Assembly (NCBI RefSeq): GCF_900113035.1
Contig: NZ_FONX01000011.1
Location: forward strand, 62,001-126,000
DNA from: Paracidovorax wautersii
Lineage (GTDB): Bacteria > Pseudomonadota > Gammaproteobacteria > Burkholderiales > Burkholderiaceae_C
Reading direction: 5' to 3'
Length of the DNA stretch: 64,000 nt
The notes under the pieces are model-generated. The model made no database searches. It was not told the DNA's origin and saw nothing but the letters and a program-made list of their open reading frames with translations. Shown here piece after piece: positions 8,900 to 16,040 of the stretch. The first letter of the stretch is position 1. Every line of letters begins with the position of its first letter. Made by a program: the position numbers and the translations under genes.

Positions 8900-8949
8900 G
8901 GTGTTTCTCCTTCGATGTGGTACAGCAGGACGGCAGCGCGTCCGGTGGA

Positions 8950-10059
8950 TCAGCGGATGGTCAACACCTCGCCCCGTGTCGCGGAGCCAGGCGTCATGTC
9001 CCACGCGCGGATGACGGGCACAAACTTGTCGGTGAGGATGCGGGTCTCGGCGATGGAGCCGTCTTCGCGTTCGGTGAATTCCCGCTGGAGCGTTTTGTCC
9101 TTGTGGGTGTCACCTTTGACGACGAGCACGCGCCCCGTCTGGGAGCGCACAACGCCGGAGATCGCGCCCGCTGCCAAGGCCAGGGCGAGATGCCAGTGGG
9201 ACAAGGCTCGCGCCGGTGGACGCAGCGACTGCTGCGCGGCCCCCAGGTGCGTGTCCAGCGACGGCCAGAGGCCTTGCAGCCGACCGACCTCATCGGCGAA
9301 CTGCTCCGGCTCCATCGTCACGCGGAAGAAATGCTCCGGCTCGACCGGACTGGCGGGGACGATGTACGGCAGGAACGGCCATTCGCTCGGCAGTTCCTCG
9401 GCTTCGACTTCGCCAAGCCCAACCTGCAGCAGCAGGTTGCGCACGGCCTTGACGCCATCGGGGGCCTGCTCGCGCTGGCGCACCCTTCGGCCAAAGATCA
9501 CCACCTGCTTGAACTGCGTTTCCACCGCTCGGTAGATCCGCAGATCGGTGTAGTGGCGTGTCAGCCAACCAACCAGCTCCGCGTCGAGCACGTAGCCGGG
9601 GACGATGAAGACCAGCATGCCGCCGTACTGCAGCAGCGACAGCGAACGCTGATAGAACAGCTTTTCGAGGCGGGCACGTCCCTGACCTTGATAGCCGATG
9701 TTGCCGTTGACGTCCTTGGACAGGTCGCCATACGGCGGGTTGAGCCAGAGCAACCCGAAGGACTGTTTGGAGACCATCGTGTCCATCAGGTCCGCGTGCA
9801 GGCAGTGATCGACCAAGCCTCGGGCATGGCGTGCCCGCTCCGCGTCGAACTCGACCGCGAATGCCTTGGCCTGGTCACGCCCGAGGGCATAGGCGGCTTC
9901 GGCGATCGCCACGCCTTCGCCGGCGCAGGGATCAAGGATGCACATCGGCCCGTCGCTGGGCATCAGTGCGTTGAGGGCTCTTTCGAGCGTGGGTTCGTCG
10001 GTCGGGTAGTACCCGTTCTTGGCGAAATTGCGGGCGAGCCGCGGGAACATGAGGGCCAT
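8950..10059 (-). CDS. N6-adenine-methyltransferase-like protein (DUF6094 type)
   Basis: A 369-aa protein with the two hallmarks of amino-methyltransferases: a SAM-binding loop, LDPCAGEGVAI, at about residues 42-52 and the catalytic NPPYGD at about 109-114. These support adenine-N6 methylation of DNA or a related target. The C-terminal 150 residues form a separate all-alpha/beta part, perhaps for target recognition. The start at 10059 has AGGAG before it. No matching restriction nuclease is nearby, so a solitary, protective methylase is the simplest reading, but activity is inferred. A hairpin, GGAGGCACG/CGTGCTTCC, lies in its leader. Confidence 0.85.
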   Translation of the reverse strand: MALMFPRLARNFAKNGYYPTDEPTLERALNALMPSDGPMCILDPCAGEGVAIAEAAYALGRDQAKAFAVEFDAERARHARGLVDHCLHADLMDTMVSKQSFGLLWLNPPYGDLSKDVNGNIGYQGQGRARLEKLFYQRSLSLLQYGGMLVFIVPGYVLDAELVGWLTRHYTDLRIYRAVETQFKQVVIFGRRVRQREQAPDGVKAVRNLLLQVGLGEVEAEELPSEWPFLPYIVPASPVEPEHFFRVTMEPEQFADEVGRLQGLWPSLDTHLGAAQQSLRPPARALSHWHLALALAAGAISGVVRSQTGRVLVVKGDTHKDKTLQREFTEREDGSIAETRILTDKFVPVIRAWDMTPGSATRGEVLTIR

Positions 10060-10121
10060 GGAAGTCTCCTGGTTGGCGGGGATGAAAGACGGAAGCACGC
10101 CGAGACGTGCCTCCGAGGGGG

Positions 10122-10769
10122 TCAAGCCGCTACCGCTTCCGGCGTCCAAATCTTGGTCGGATAGGGATAGGCGGTGAGCGCGTCACTGCGGATCAGGGAG
10201 CCCAGCGCCAGGGTCAGCGCCGGCACGTCGATGGCGAGCCGATGGCCTTCCAGCGGCCCGAGGGCGAACGGAAGGCGGGCCAGCATCTCGCGGCTTTGCA
10301 GCAGTTCCAGCACGGTCTCGCGCCAGTGGTCGAGTAGCGGCAACGGGCAGGTGTCCCGCACCAGCATCCACAGGCGGTCAAGCCGGTGGGCGCTGTCGCG
10401 CGGCAGCAGTGCCAATGCGCTGGCGTTGGCCTTGTCGGGCTTGACGCAGCGCCGGTCGAACAGCCACACGTTGGACAGCGAACCGAACAGCGTTCGCCGG
10501 TAGGCGCGGGTCATGCGCTTTTCCAGGCGATCGACGTTGCCGATGAACACCGGGACGCTGCCGCCCTGGTCGGTGATGACGTGGAACTGGTCCAGTCCCT
10601 GCTCGTCGCGCCCGAGGGTCAGGCGAGCGAGGAATTGCTGGACGGCGGTGTCGCGTGCCCAGATGGACAGGAAGATCAGGTTGCCCTGGTCATCGCCAAC
10701 GCAGGCGTCGGCCATCACGTCCGGGCATTCGTCGATGCGGTACAGCGTGGAAGAAGTGTTTGCGGGCAT
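10122..10769 (-). CDS. uncharacterised ICE protein
   Basis: A 215-aa cytoplasmic protein. The N-terminal part (LYRIDECPDVM, LIFLSIWARDTAVQQFLARL) looks like a small alpha/beta domain. The C-terminal 90 residues are helical and Leu-rich (LDRLWMLVRDTCPLPLLDHW). A ribosome site GAGGAC is present upstream. In the leader GGGGCAG and CTGCCCC form a 7-bp hairpin around TAC. No family recognised beyond its recurrence in related ICEs. Confidence 0.8.
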   Translation of the reverse strand: MPANTSSTLYRIDECPDVMADACVGDDQGNLIFLSIWARDTAVQQFLARLTLGRDEQGLDQFHVITDQGGSVPVFIGNVDRLEKRMTRAYRRTLFGSLSNVWLFDRRCVKPDKANASALALLPRDSAHRLDRLWMLVRDTCPLPLLDHWRETVLELLQSREMLARLPFALGPLEGHRLAIDVPALTLALGSLIRSDALTAYPYPTKIWTPEAVAA

Positions 10770-10847
10770 GGTGGTGTCCTCGGATGAGCGGGAACAGCAC
10801 CGCCCGTCGGGGCAGGTACTGCCCCGGGGGGGGTGGAAGAAAACCGC

Positions 10848-11108
10848 TCAGTCCGGCTCGAACTGCCGGGTGTGCGGGTTGAAGTGAAGCGCCTCGTCCA
10901 CCGCGGTGATCGGCGTGAAGCCGTCCAGGTAGATGTTGTTGAGGTACTGGTCGCGATAGGTCAGCGCCTGCCGTGCCTGCTCCTCGGTGAGGCCGTTGTC
11001 GATGAAGTACGCCAGCATTTCCTCGTCGGAGGAAACTTCGTCGTTGGACAAACTGCCTTCAACGAGCTTTAACAGCGAGGCGGGGAGCGCAGCCAGGATC
11101 GGGTCCAT
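10848..11108 (-). CDS. small uncharacterised ICE protein
   Basis: An 86-aa acidic protein. The real start is the ATG at 11108, preceded by AGGAGG; the longer frame upstream overlaps the next gene. Residues 1-50 are two predicted helices (LKLVEGSL, MLAYFIDNGLTEEQARQALTY), and the C-terminal part is polar. It lies 16 nt after the stop of the 135-aa gene, so the two are co-expressed. Function unknown. Confidence 0.8.
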   Translation of the reverse strand: MDPILAALPASLLKLVEGSLSNDEVSSDEEMLAYFIDNGLTEEQARQALTYRDQYLNNIYLDGFTPITAVDEALHFNPHTRQFEPD

Positions 11109-11124
11109 GTTGGTTCCTCCTGGC

Positions 11125-11532
11125 TCAGGCCAATAGTGCCGCGGCGGGTGCCGTGGCAACCGTGGGTGTACGACGCCGCGCGTGGTAGGCGCGAACGCCT
11201 GCACGCCAGTCGGCGGACTGCTCCGGTGCGAGGTCCAGATAGGACAGCGGGCACGAGTAGTAGTACGGGTGCATGGACTCGTCCAGCGGCTTGTAGCCCC
11301 ACTGGTTGCCGCTGCGCTCCAGAAGATCGCAGCGGATGTAGCGCAGGGACTGGCCCGGCGCGAGATCACGATGCACGCCTTCGGCCCTGGCCGTCACTTC
11401 CGCGACGGACCAGAGGACGTTGCCGCGCAGCGTGTGGGCGATGACCTTCACGCTGGCGCGCTCGGTCTCCTGCGGTGCGATCAGTTCGGCGATCAGTTCA
11501 GACCGCGATTGGGGAGAGAAATACCAGCCCAT
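11125..11532 (-). CDS. uncharacterised ICE protein with a hairpin-covered ribosome site
   Basis: A 135-aa protein starting MGWYFSPQSR. The pattern of aromatic residues at the start, an alpha/beta body (SVKVIAHTLRGNVLWSVAEV, RYIRCDLLE) and MHPYYYSCPLSYLDLAP resembles small proteins common on conjugative elements and phage. No assigned function. The strong Shine-Dalgarno AGGAGG sits in one arm of an 8-bp inverted repeat (11535-11567). The gene directly precedes the 86-aa gene. Confidence 0.82.
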   Translation of the reverse strand: MGWYFSPQSRSELIAELIAPQETERASVKVIAHTLRGNVLWSVAEVTARAEGVHRDLAPGQSLRYIRCDLLERSGNQWGYKPLDESMHPYYYSCPLSYLDLAPEQSADWRAGVRAYHARRRTPTVATAPAAALLA

Positions 11533-11534
11533 GA

Positions 11535-11567
11535 GAGGCCTCCTGAAGAAGTAGAGCCAGAGGCCTC
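11535..11567 (-). promoter_or_regulatory. ribosome-site hairpin before the 135-aa gene
   Basis: GAGGCCTC occurs at 11535-11542 and again at 11560-11567. As the motif is its own reverse complement, the two copies can pair in the mRNA, with a 17-nt loop. The proximal copy contains part of the Shine-Dalgarno AGGAGG, so the hairpin could reduce translation. Confidence 0.55.
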
Positions 11568-11633
11568 CCCGTGGGGAAGAACCCCCAGCGGGTGATGGAA
11601 TGCCGCGTGTGCGGCGATGGAATGCAGTGCGGG

Positions 11634-11957
11634 CTAGGAACCGCAACCGGCCGGGCAGCAACCCAGCGTGATCCCATGCGAACAGCAGCCGTTTTCAGCG
11701 AGCCAGTCCTGGGTTTCCTGCCGTTCGGCAGGTGTTGCGTAGTCCCATTCCTGGGTCGCGATTTCCAGCGCATGAACGCGCTGGCTTTCCGGCAATCGAC
11801 TGGCTTGCGCGTCGATCTCCGAGCTGAAAAGCGTGACCCAGTGATCCCAGGACAGGCCGCAACCACGTTGGGCATGCTCGGCGGCCGTCTTGCAAACGGC
11901 GCGCCACGCGGTTTCGTCCAGCGCGGAACGGGGTGTATCGCAAGTGATGGTGGACAT
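11634..11957 (-). CDS. uncharacterised ICE protein with Cys-rich C-terminus
   Basis: A 107-aa acidic protein. Two-thirds is helical (SALDETAWRAVCKTAAEH, ERQETQDWLAE). The C-terminal 20 residues hold five cysteines in CC, CC and C spacing with a histidine, which could bind a metal. The Shine-Dalgarno GGAGG lies upstream. The leader has two hairpins: ACACCGC/GCGGTGT, and a longer one built from CCACCCGCTGGGG and its near-complement. Function unknown. Confidence 0.8.
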   Translation of the reverse strand: MSTITCDTPRSALDETAWRAVCKTAAEHAQRGCGLSWDHWVTLFSSEIDAQASRLPESQRVHALEIATQEWDYATPAERQETQDWLAENGCCSHGITLGCCPAGCGS

Positions 11958-12051
11958 GATGGAGACCTCCAGAAGAAAGCCGAGGCCACCCCCGCATGGG
12001 GAAGGAACCCCAGCGGGTGGATGAAGAACACCGCGGATGCGGTGTCTGCAA

Positions 12052-12741
12052 TCACGCAGGTTGCAGTTCGGCCTGGCGGCTCCACTCCTGCGTCTTGAAG
12101 TCCAGCGCGTAGCCCAGTTCGCCCAGGCGGGCGATCTGGGCGCGCAGGGCGCGGCGGTCGATGGTCGAATCCAGCTTCACAGACTCGCCCAGCGGCCACA
12201 ACAGGCCGAACAGCGCGGCGTCGCCATCCTCGGTGCTGCCGGGGGCAGCAGCCGCAGCAGGCGGCGCGTCCACGCCGAAGGGCGTGGTATCGACCAGCGG
12301 GTCCGCGGACGTCTGCACGGGTGCAGGTTTGGCGGACCTGGATGCCTTGGCGGGTTTGGCCGGCGTTGTCGCAGGCTGTGTCCCTTGATCTTCATCGAGC
12401 GGATCGACTTCCTGCGGGGCGAAGCTATGTGCTTCGGCCTTGCTCAGCTTGTCGATGCCGAAAAGTGTCATACCGTCCAGGTTGGCGCGCATCTCGAAAC
12501 GCATGCTGCCGTCGCTGATCGGATAGCCTTTGAGGAAGATGTAGCGAAGGACGAACTCCCCTTGATACTTGCCCTCGGGGTATTGCTCCAACTCCGCGTC
12601 TTTAATCGTGAATTTTCCGAGTTGGCATTCGAGCTTGCCAACATTGAACTTTCCGTTGCGGCCATGAATGGTGCGCAGCGCGAGCTGGCCCGGGACGATG
12701 ATGGGAGTGGCCGATTTCTCGGGTGCCGATGTGACTGCCAT
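12052..12741 (-). CDS. DUF3275 family ICE protein
   Basis: A 229-aa cytoplasmic protein found in this ICE family next to DUF3577. The N-terminal domain (about residues 15-105) is the conserved part: VPGQLALRTIHGRNGKFNVG, FVLRYIFLKGYPI and RFEMRANLDGM. A long Ala/Pro/Lys linker (about 115-180) and a short helical C-terminus follow. Start 12741 has AAGGAG upstream. An intrinsic terminator (12765-12795) sits only 24 nt before the start. Role unknown; neighbours suggest DNA maintenance. Confidence 0.85.
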   Translation of the reverse strand: MAVTSAPEKSATPIIVPGQLALRTIHGRNGKFNVGKLECQLGKFTIKDAELEQYPEGKYQGEFVLRYIFLKGYPISDGSMRFEMRANLDGMTLFGIDKLSKAEAHSFAPQEVDPLDEDQGTQPATTPAKPAKASRSAKPAPVQTSADPLVDTTPFGVDAPPAAAAAPGSTEDGDAALFGLLWPLGESVKLDSTIDRRALRAQIARLGELGYALDFKTQEWSRQAELQPA

Positions 12742-12764
12742 GATGCTTCTCCTTGAGGAATAGG

Positions 12765-12795
12765 AAAAAGGCAAGGCCCCGTGAGGGGCCATGCC
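12765..12795 (-). terminator. intrinsic terminator between DUF3577 and DUF3275 genes
   Basis: The minus-strand stem GGCATGGCCCC / GGGGCCTTGCC has a TCAC loop and is followed by TTTTT. It begins 4 nt after the DUF3577 stop and ends 24 nt before the DUF3275 start codon. Confidence 0.88.
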
Positions 12796-12798
12796 GGA

Positions 12799-13716
12799 TC
12801 AGAACGAAGCAGCCAATGCCGGCTCCTGCTCTTCGACTTCACCTGCGGGCTCGCGCTCGGCGGGCTCGATAGGCTGGTCGGCAGCGGTGTCGGCGGCGTC
12901 CTCGGCTTCGGGCGCGGGTGCGTCCTCGGCCTGCGACGCCTCGGCTTGCGCCTGGCTCGTCGGATAGACCTGGGTGCCGTCGATCTTGATCAGACCGATG
13001 TGGATCAGCGTCGATTCCAGGCTCGCTCCCGGCTCCCCGGCGCGCTCACCCTTGGTGCGGATGTACGGATCGATCTTCATGTCGTTCAACTTGAAGGCGA
13101 TCAGCACCTTGCGGTCCCCTTCGATGGCCTGCACGCACCGGCGAACCAGGTGCTCGGCTTCAGGGGTGGCGACGATGGTGTCGAAGTACCGATAGTCCGG
13201 TTCACCGACAGGCCCGGCCAGAGCCGCGACGCAGCACGACAGGAACGGATCGCCATCCTTGGGGGTGACGTCCTTCGGACGGCTGAGGTAGCCGATGCCG
13301 CGGGTGATCAGCTCGTGCTGCTTGATGGAAGCCAGTTCGGCCCGGTCAAGCGGCTCGGCCTTGAGCAGTCGCGCCTTGAGGGACGCGGCGGCTTCACCCT
13401 TGCGCTCGCCCTTGTCGCGGATGTACGCATCGCCCCACAGGTCGCCGAGGCGGAAGCGCACCAGCGGGCGCTGCTTGGGATCGTCAACGCCGATGTAGCG
13501 CTGGACGAGGTTCTTGGCCTCGGCACCCGAGACCTTGACGTCGAAGTAGCGGTAGCTGGGGTCCCTGGCGGGGCCGACCAGCGCGGCAACGGTGCATGCC
13601 AGGAAAGGCTGCGCACGGCGGCCGCCCCGGACAGGCACTTCACGGACACGCTGGATGTAGCCGATGCCCGAGGTGTGGAGGTCGAAATACGATTTCTCGT
13701 TGGACGTGGTGTTCAT
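12799..13716 (-). CDS. DUF3577 (STY4534-type) ICE protein with two tandem domain copies
   Basis: A 305-aa protein of the family annotated as STY4534-type ICE replication protein. It contains the domain twice. Copy 1 (about residues 17-125) has GIGYIQRVREV, PFLACTVAALVGP, YRYFDVKV and AYIRDKGERKGEAAASL. Copy 2 (about 137-245) has GIGYLSRPKDV, PFLSCCVAALAGP, YRYFDTIV and PYIRTKGERAGEPGASL. An acidic Glu/Ala tail (about 255-305) ends the protein. The start at 13716 has GGAG upstream. Its mRNA leader contains one of the four related structured elements (13834-13943). The role in replication is by family name only. Confidence 0.87.
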   Translation of the reverse strand: MNTTSNEKSYFDLHTSGIGYIQRVREVPVRGGRRAQPFLACTVAALVGPARDPSYRYFDVKVSGAEAKNLVQRYIGVDDPKQRPLVRFRLGDLWGDAYIRDKGERKGEAAASLKARLLKAEPLDRAELASIKQHELITRGIGYLSRPKDVTPKDGDPFLSCCVAALAGPVGEPDYRYFDTIVATPEAEHLVRRCVQAIEGDRKVLIAFKLNDMKIDPYIRTKGERAGEPGASLESTLIHIGLIKIDGTQVYPTSQAQAEASQAEDAPAPEAEDAADTAADQPIEPAEREPAGEVEEQEPALAASF

Positions 13717-13833
13717 GGTGAATCTCCATAGGGAAGAAGCGGAGACACACCAGCCCCACGCATGCGGGGAAAGGTGCGTAACCCCGCGGTGGGTCGATAA
13801 GGCGAAAGCATCCGCCACCAGAGACTGGTGGCC

Positions 13834-13943
13834 GCTCGCGGATGGATGCGGTGCGAGCTGGCTCGGTCACGCAGTGGGAACTGCGACGCAACCTTGAAGA
13901 CCGATGGTTGCTTGGCATGTCGCTGACAACGTCAGCAGGCATG
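13834..13943 (-). ncRNA. structured leader element A (four-hairpin family), before DUF3577
   Basis: Read on the minus strand it has: outer stem CATG/CATG enclosing GCTGAC-GTT-GTCAGC; the stretch GACATGCC; GCAACC paired with GGTTGC; CGCAG paired with CTGCG; and GCTCGC paired with GCGAGC around a loop containing CCGCATC. The same order of stems with different but compensating bases occurs in elements at 15447, 18441 and 19335. It ends 118 nt before the ATG. Between it and the ATG are a further 8-bp hairpin (13814-13832) and a GC-rich hairpin. The 368-bp gap 13717-14084 holds only these and a terminator. Confidence 0.7.
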
Positions 13944-14032
13944 GGGTCAGCATGGCCGGGCCTCGCGCGCGCGACAGCAATCAATCGGCATCCGGGCGCT
14001 TCCCATTTTTTCCAGGCTGCCCAGTTCCGCCC

Positions 14033-14059
14033 AAAAGAAAGCCCCCGAAATGGGGGCTT
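14033..14059 (-). terminator. intrinsic terminator after DUF3085 gene
   Basis: The minus-strand stem AAGCCCCC/GGGGGCTT has an ATTTC loop and is followed by TCTTTT. It starts 26 nt after the DUF3085 stop. Confidence 0.85.
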
Positions 14060-14084
14060 CAAGGGGTATGCGGACATTTTTGGA

Positions 14085-14438
14085 CTACGCCGATTCCACC
14101 GCCGCCAGCGACAGATACGTAGCGGTGGCGGACAGCTCCAGATCATCTGAGCTTTGCAGAATGCGAGTGAAAACGCTGTCTTTCGGGTCGAAGAACTCGC
14201 CGAAGTCGTCGCCGCCAAGCTCGGCGCGTGCCAGTTCCCACCAGTCATCGAACGGGTCGGTATCCGGGTTGCAGCCGACGGCATAGGCCAGCAGCTTCAC
14301 GCGGCCATCGGGGCGGCGCTCTCCGCGCTCGGCGAGGAAGTACACGCCCTGGTCCTTGGCCAGGGCGACGCGGCATTGGTTGGCGATGGCTTCGGCAAGC
14401 ACGGGGCGCAGGTCGGAGCCTCTGAATCGCAGTGACAT
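14085..14438 (-). CDS. DUF3085 domain protein
   Basis: A 117-aa cytoplasmic protein. It matches the small DUF3085 domain: RPVLAEAIANQ, VYFLAERGERRPDG, KLLAYAVGCNP, DPFDDWWELARAELGGDDF. The start at 14438 has AGGAG upstream, and a terminator-like hairpin (14465-14497) lies just before that. DUF3085 genes are typical passengers of plasmids and ICEs; no activity is known to me. Confidence 0.83.
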   Translation of the reverse strand: MSLRFRGSDLRPVLAEAIANQCRVALAKDQGVYFLAERGERRPDGRVKLLAYAVGCNPDTDPFDDWWELARAELGGDDFGEFFDPKDSVFTRILQSSDDLELSATATYLSLAAVESA

Positions 14439-14464
14439 GGTTGAAATCTCCTGTATGGATGAAG

Positions 14465-14497
14465 AAAAAAGCCCTCCACCGAAACGGATGGAAGGCT
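14465..14497 (-). terminator. intrinsic terminator directly before DUF3085 ribosome site
   Basis: The minus-strand stem AGCCTTCCATCC pairs, with one unpaired base and a G-T pair, with GGTGGAGGGCT around GTTTC, and is followed by TTTTTC. It lies 66 nt after the stop of the 270-aa gene and 27 nt before the DUF3085 start. Confidence 0.75.
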
Positions 14498-14562
14498 TGT
14501 GGGGCAGTCGCCGGTAGGCTGTGGACTGATCAGTCGTGCCGCTAGGCTTCCTGTCTGGCACG

Positions 14563-15375
14563 TCAGGCTGGAACCGCCTGACGTTGCCGAAAGGCTTTGG
14601 CGTCGATCACGCTCACGTCGATCAGGCGCCAGCGCCCGTCGTCGATGAGCCGCTCCAGCACTTCACCGAGCATGTCGAAATACACCTCGTCGTGCCTATC
14701 GACCAACTCACCGTCGCGGTGCAGCTCCACCACGTAGGTGTCGCCGCCACGGTCGTAGAGGATCGTCACCTGACCCTCGAACTTGGTGGTTGAGACCGTG
14801 AAGCTGATCGCCGGCGGGGTCTCGATGATCCTGGAGGGCTTGGGATCGACCCAGGCGAAGTCGCGGGCACCTGCATCGACCAGCATGTGGGTGATGCACC
14901 GGAACCCGTCGGGCGCGGGCATCTCCTCCAACTGCTCGATGAGTTGGCCCAGCTCCATGCACTGCGGCTCGGGAATGGGCAGCTTGGCGGGTGCTTTGCC
15001 AAGGATATGCCTCGTGATGGTGTAAGGCGTGCCATCCGAAGTCTTCTCGGTGACGACTTCCGGGGTGTCCGCGCGAAGCCCGTCGAAACGTCGCCGGGCG
15101 TAGGGTTGGACATGGACCTTGGCGCCCTCGCTGGGAACGGTGGTCACCAGGTTGGGATCGAGCACGGCGAACTCGGAAGGCTTGAGCTTGACGACGATGG
15201 CATCGTCGGTCGCGGAGACTACCTTGCCGTTGAAGGGCTGAGGGTCAATGGCGAAGCCCAACGTCGAGGACTGCGGCTGATCATCGAATACGCGGTATTT
15301 GAACGAACGCACGTTGCGAGGGACATGGCCCGCGACAAGCGAAGGCATCATGGATTTGATGAGGGAACGGTCCAT
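14563..15375 (-). CDS. uncharacterised ICE protein (270 aa)
   Basis: A soluble 270-aa protein. The start at 15375 has AAGGAG 8 nt before it; the longer open frame runs through the structured leader. The first part (residues 1-90) has SFKYRVFDDQ, FNGKVVSATDDAIVVKL and KPSEFAVLDPNLV. The second has LGQLIEQLEEMPAPDGFRCI and a C-terminal beta-rich region (VTILYDRGGDTYVVELHRDG). No domain recognised; similar proteins occur in the same place in sister ICEs. Its leader holds structured element D and two alternative hairpins. Confidence 0.83.
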   Translation of the reverse strand: MDRSLIKSMMPSLVAGHVPRNVRSFKYRVFDDQPQSSTLGFAIDPQPFNGKVVSATDDAIVVKLKPSEFAVLDPNLVTTVPSEGAKVHVQPYARRRFDGLRADTPEVVTEKTSDGTPYTITRHILGKAPAKLPIPEPQCMELGQLIEQLEEMPAPDGFRCITHMLVDAGARDFAWVDPKPSRIIETPPAISFTVSTTKFEGQVTILYDRGGDTYVVELHRDGELVDRHDEVYFDMLGEVLERLIDDGRWRLIDVSVIDAKAFRQRQAVPA

Positions 15376-15396
15376 GGGAATCTCCTTGAGGAAGAA

Positions 15397-15432
15397 CAAG
15401 GGATTCCCCGCCCGCAAGGGAGAGGTCCCTTG
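15397..15432 (-). promoter_or_regulatory. alternative hairpins before the 270-aa gene
   Basis: On the minus strand CAAGGGA (15432-15426) can pair with TCCCTTG at 15421-15415 or with a second TCCCTTG at 15403-15397. Only one pairing is possible at a time. They lie between structured element D and the ribosome site, where a switching platform would be expected. About 289 bp upstream of the gene are free of coding sequence. Confidence 0.45.
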
Positions 15433-15446
15433 TGGGTGGCGTGAAC

Positions 15447-15551
15447 GGACGGGGTACGTCCATAGGAAGAAACGACCAGCACGGTTTCCCGCACTTGCAG
15501 CCTTGAAGGTCTCGGCTGCCAGGGCATGTGTCGGCAACGCCGACGAACATG
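15447..15551 (-). ncRNA. structured leader element D (four-hairpin family)
   Basis: Read on the minus strand: outer stem CATGT/ACATG enclosing GTCGGC-GTT-GCCGAC; then GCAGCC paired with GGCTGC; then CGG-GAAA-CCG; then GGACG paired with CGTCC. It lies 72 nt before the 270-aa start codon. It shares the ATGTTCG and ACATGCC blocks with element B and the stem order with A, B and C, although its third stem is short. Confidence 0.68.
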
Positions 15552-15633
15552 GAGCAAGGATGGCTCTGGAATGGGCGGCCTGCCTGCAAGAAATCGCACA
15601 GCGTCGCACCCGCTTTCCTGCGCTGCGGACAAG

Positions 15634-15657
15634 AAAAAGCCCCTCGAAAAGGGGCTT
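15634..15657 (-). terminator. intrinsic terminator after the 92-aa gene
   Basis: The minus-strand stem AAGCCCC/GGGGCTT has a TTTTCGA loop and is followed by TTTCTT. It is 8 nt after the stop codon at 15665. Confidence 0.87.
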
Positions 15658-15664
15658 GGTTGGG

Positions 15665-15943
15665 TCAGGCTTCGTACACGAAGTAGTGCTCGCGCTGACG
15701 TGGGAAGAAGACATGCTTCCATGTATCGCCGCTGGTGTTGCCACCGTCGAAGACGACCATTTCGTAGTCGTCAATGTCGGTGTCCACCAGGTCGGCGCTG
15801 GCGATATGGCGCATGTGCAGCGTGCCGCTCATGCGCTCGAATACCAGGATCTGGCCGATGGCGTCGTCCTGGCCCATGGCATTGACGCAGGCGCCGAGCT
15901 GGTGCTCGAAGTCTGGCGTGCGCGAGATGAGGTCGGGGAACAT
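15665..15943 (-). CDS. small uncharacterised ICE protein (92 aa)
   Basis: A 92-aa acidic protein. The start at 15943 has AGGAG upstream; the longer frame adds a Pro-rich start with no ribosome site. Segments: FEHQLGACVNAMGQDDAIGQ (helix), ILVFERMSGTLHMRHI (beta) and DYEMVVFDGGNTSGDTWKHV. It looks like one compact alpha/beta domain. No function recognised. Confidence 0.8.
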   Translation of the reverse strand: MFPDLISRTPDFEHQLGACVNAMGQDDAIGQILVFERMSGTLHMRHIASADLVDTDIDDYEMVVFDGGNTSGDTWKHVFFPRQREHYFVYEA

Positions 15944-16040
15944 GAGGTTGCTCCTATGAAAATGGACCAGCCCGGCTCCGGGAGGGAGACGGGCCGGTAT
16001 GGGGGAGAACAAAGAGGAAGGATGTTGCGTCGAGCGGCTG

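Noticed and set aside
8950-10059. A restriction-modification or DISARM/BREX-like defence system built from the methylase and helicase
   Set aside because: No nuclease, phospholipase D, PglZ or Lon-like partner is nearby, and both genes belong to the conserved core of this ICE family.
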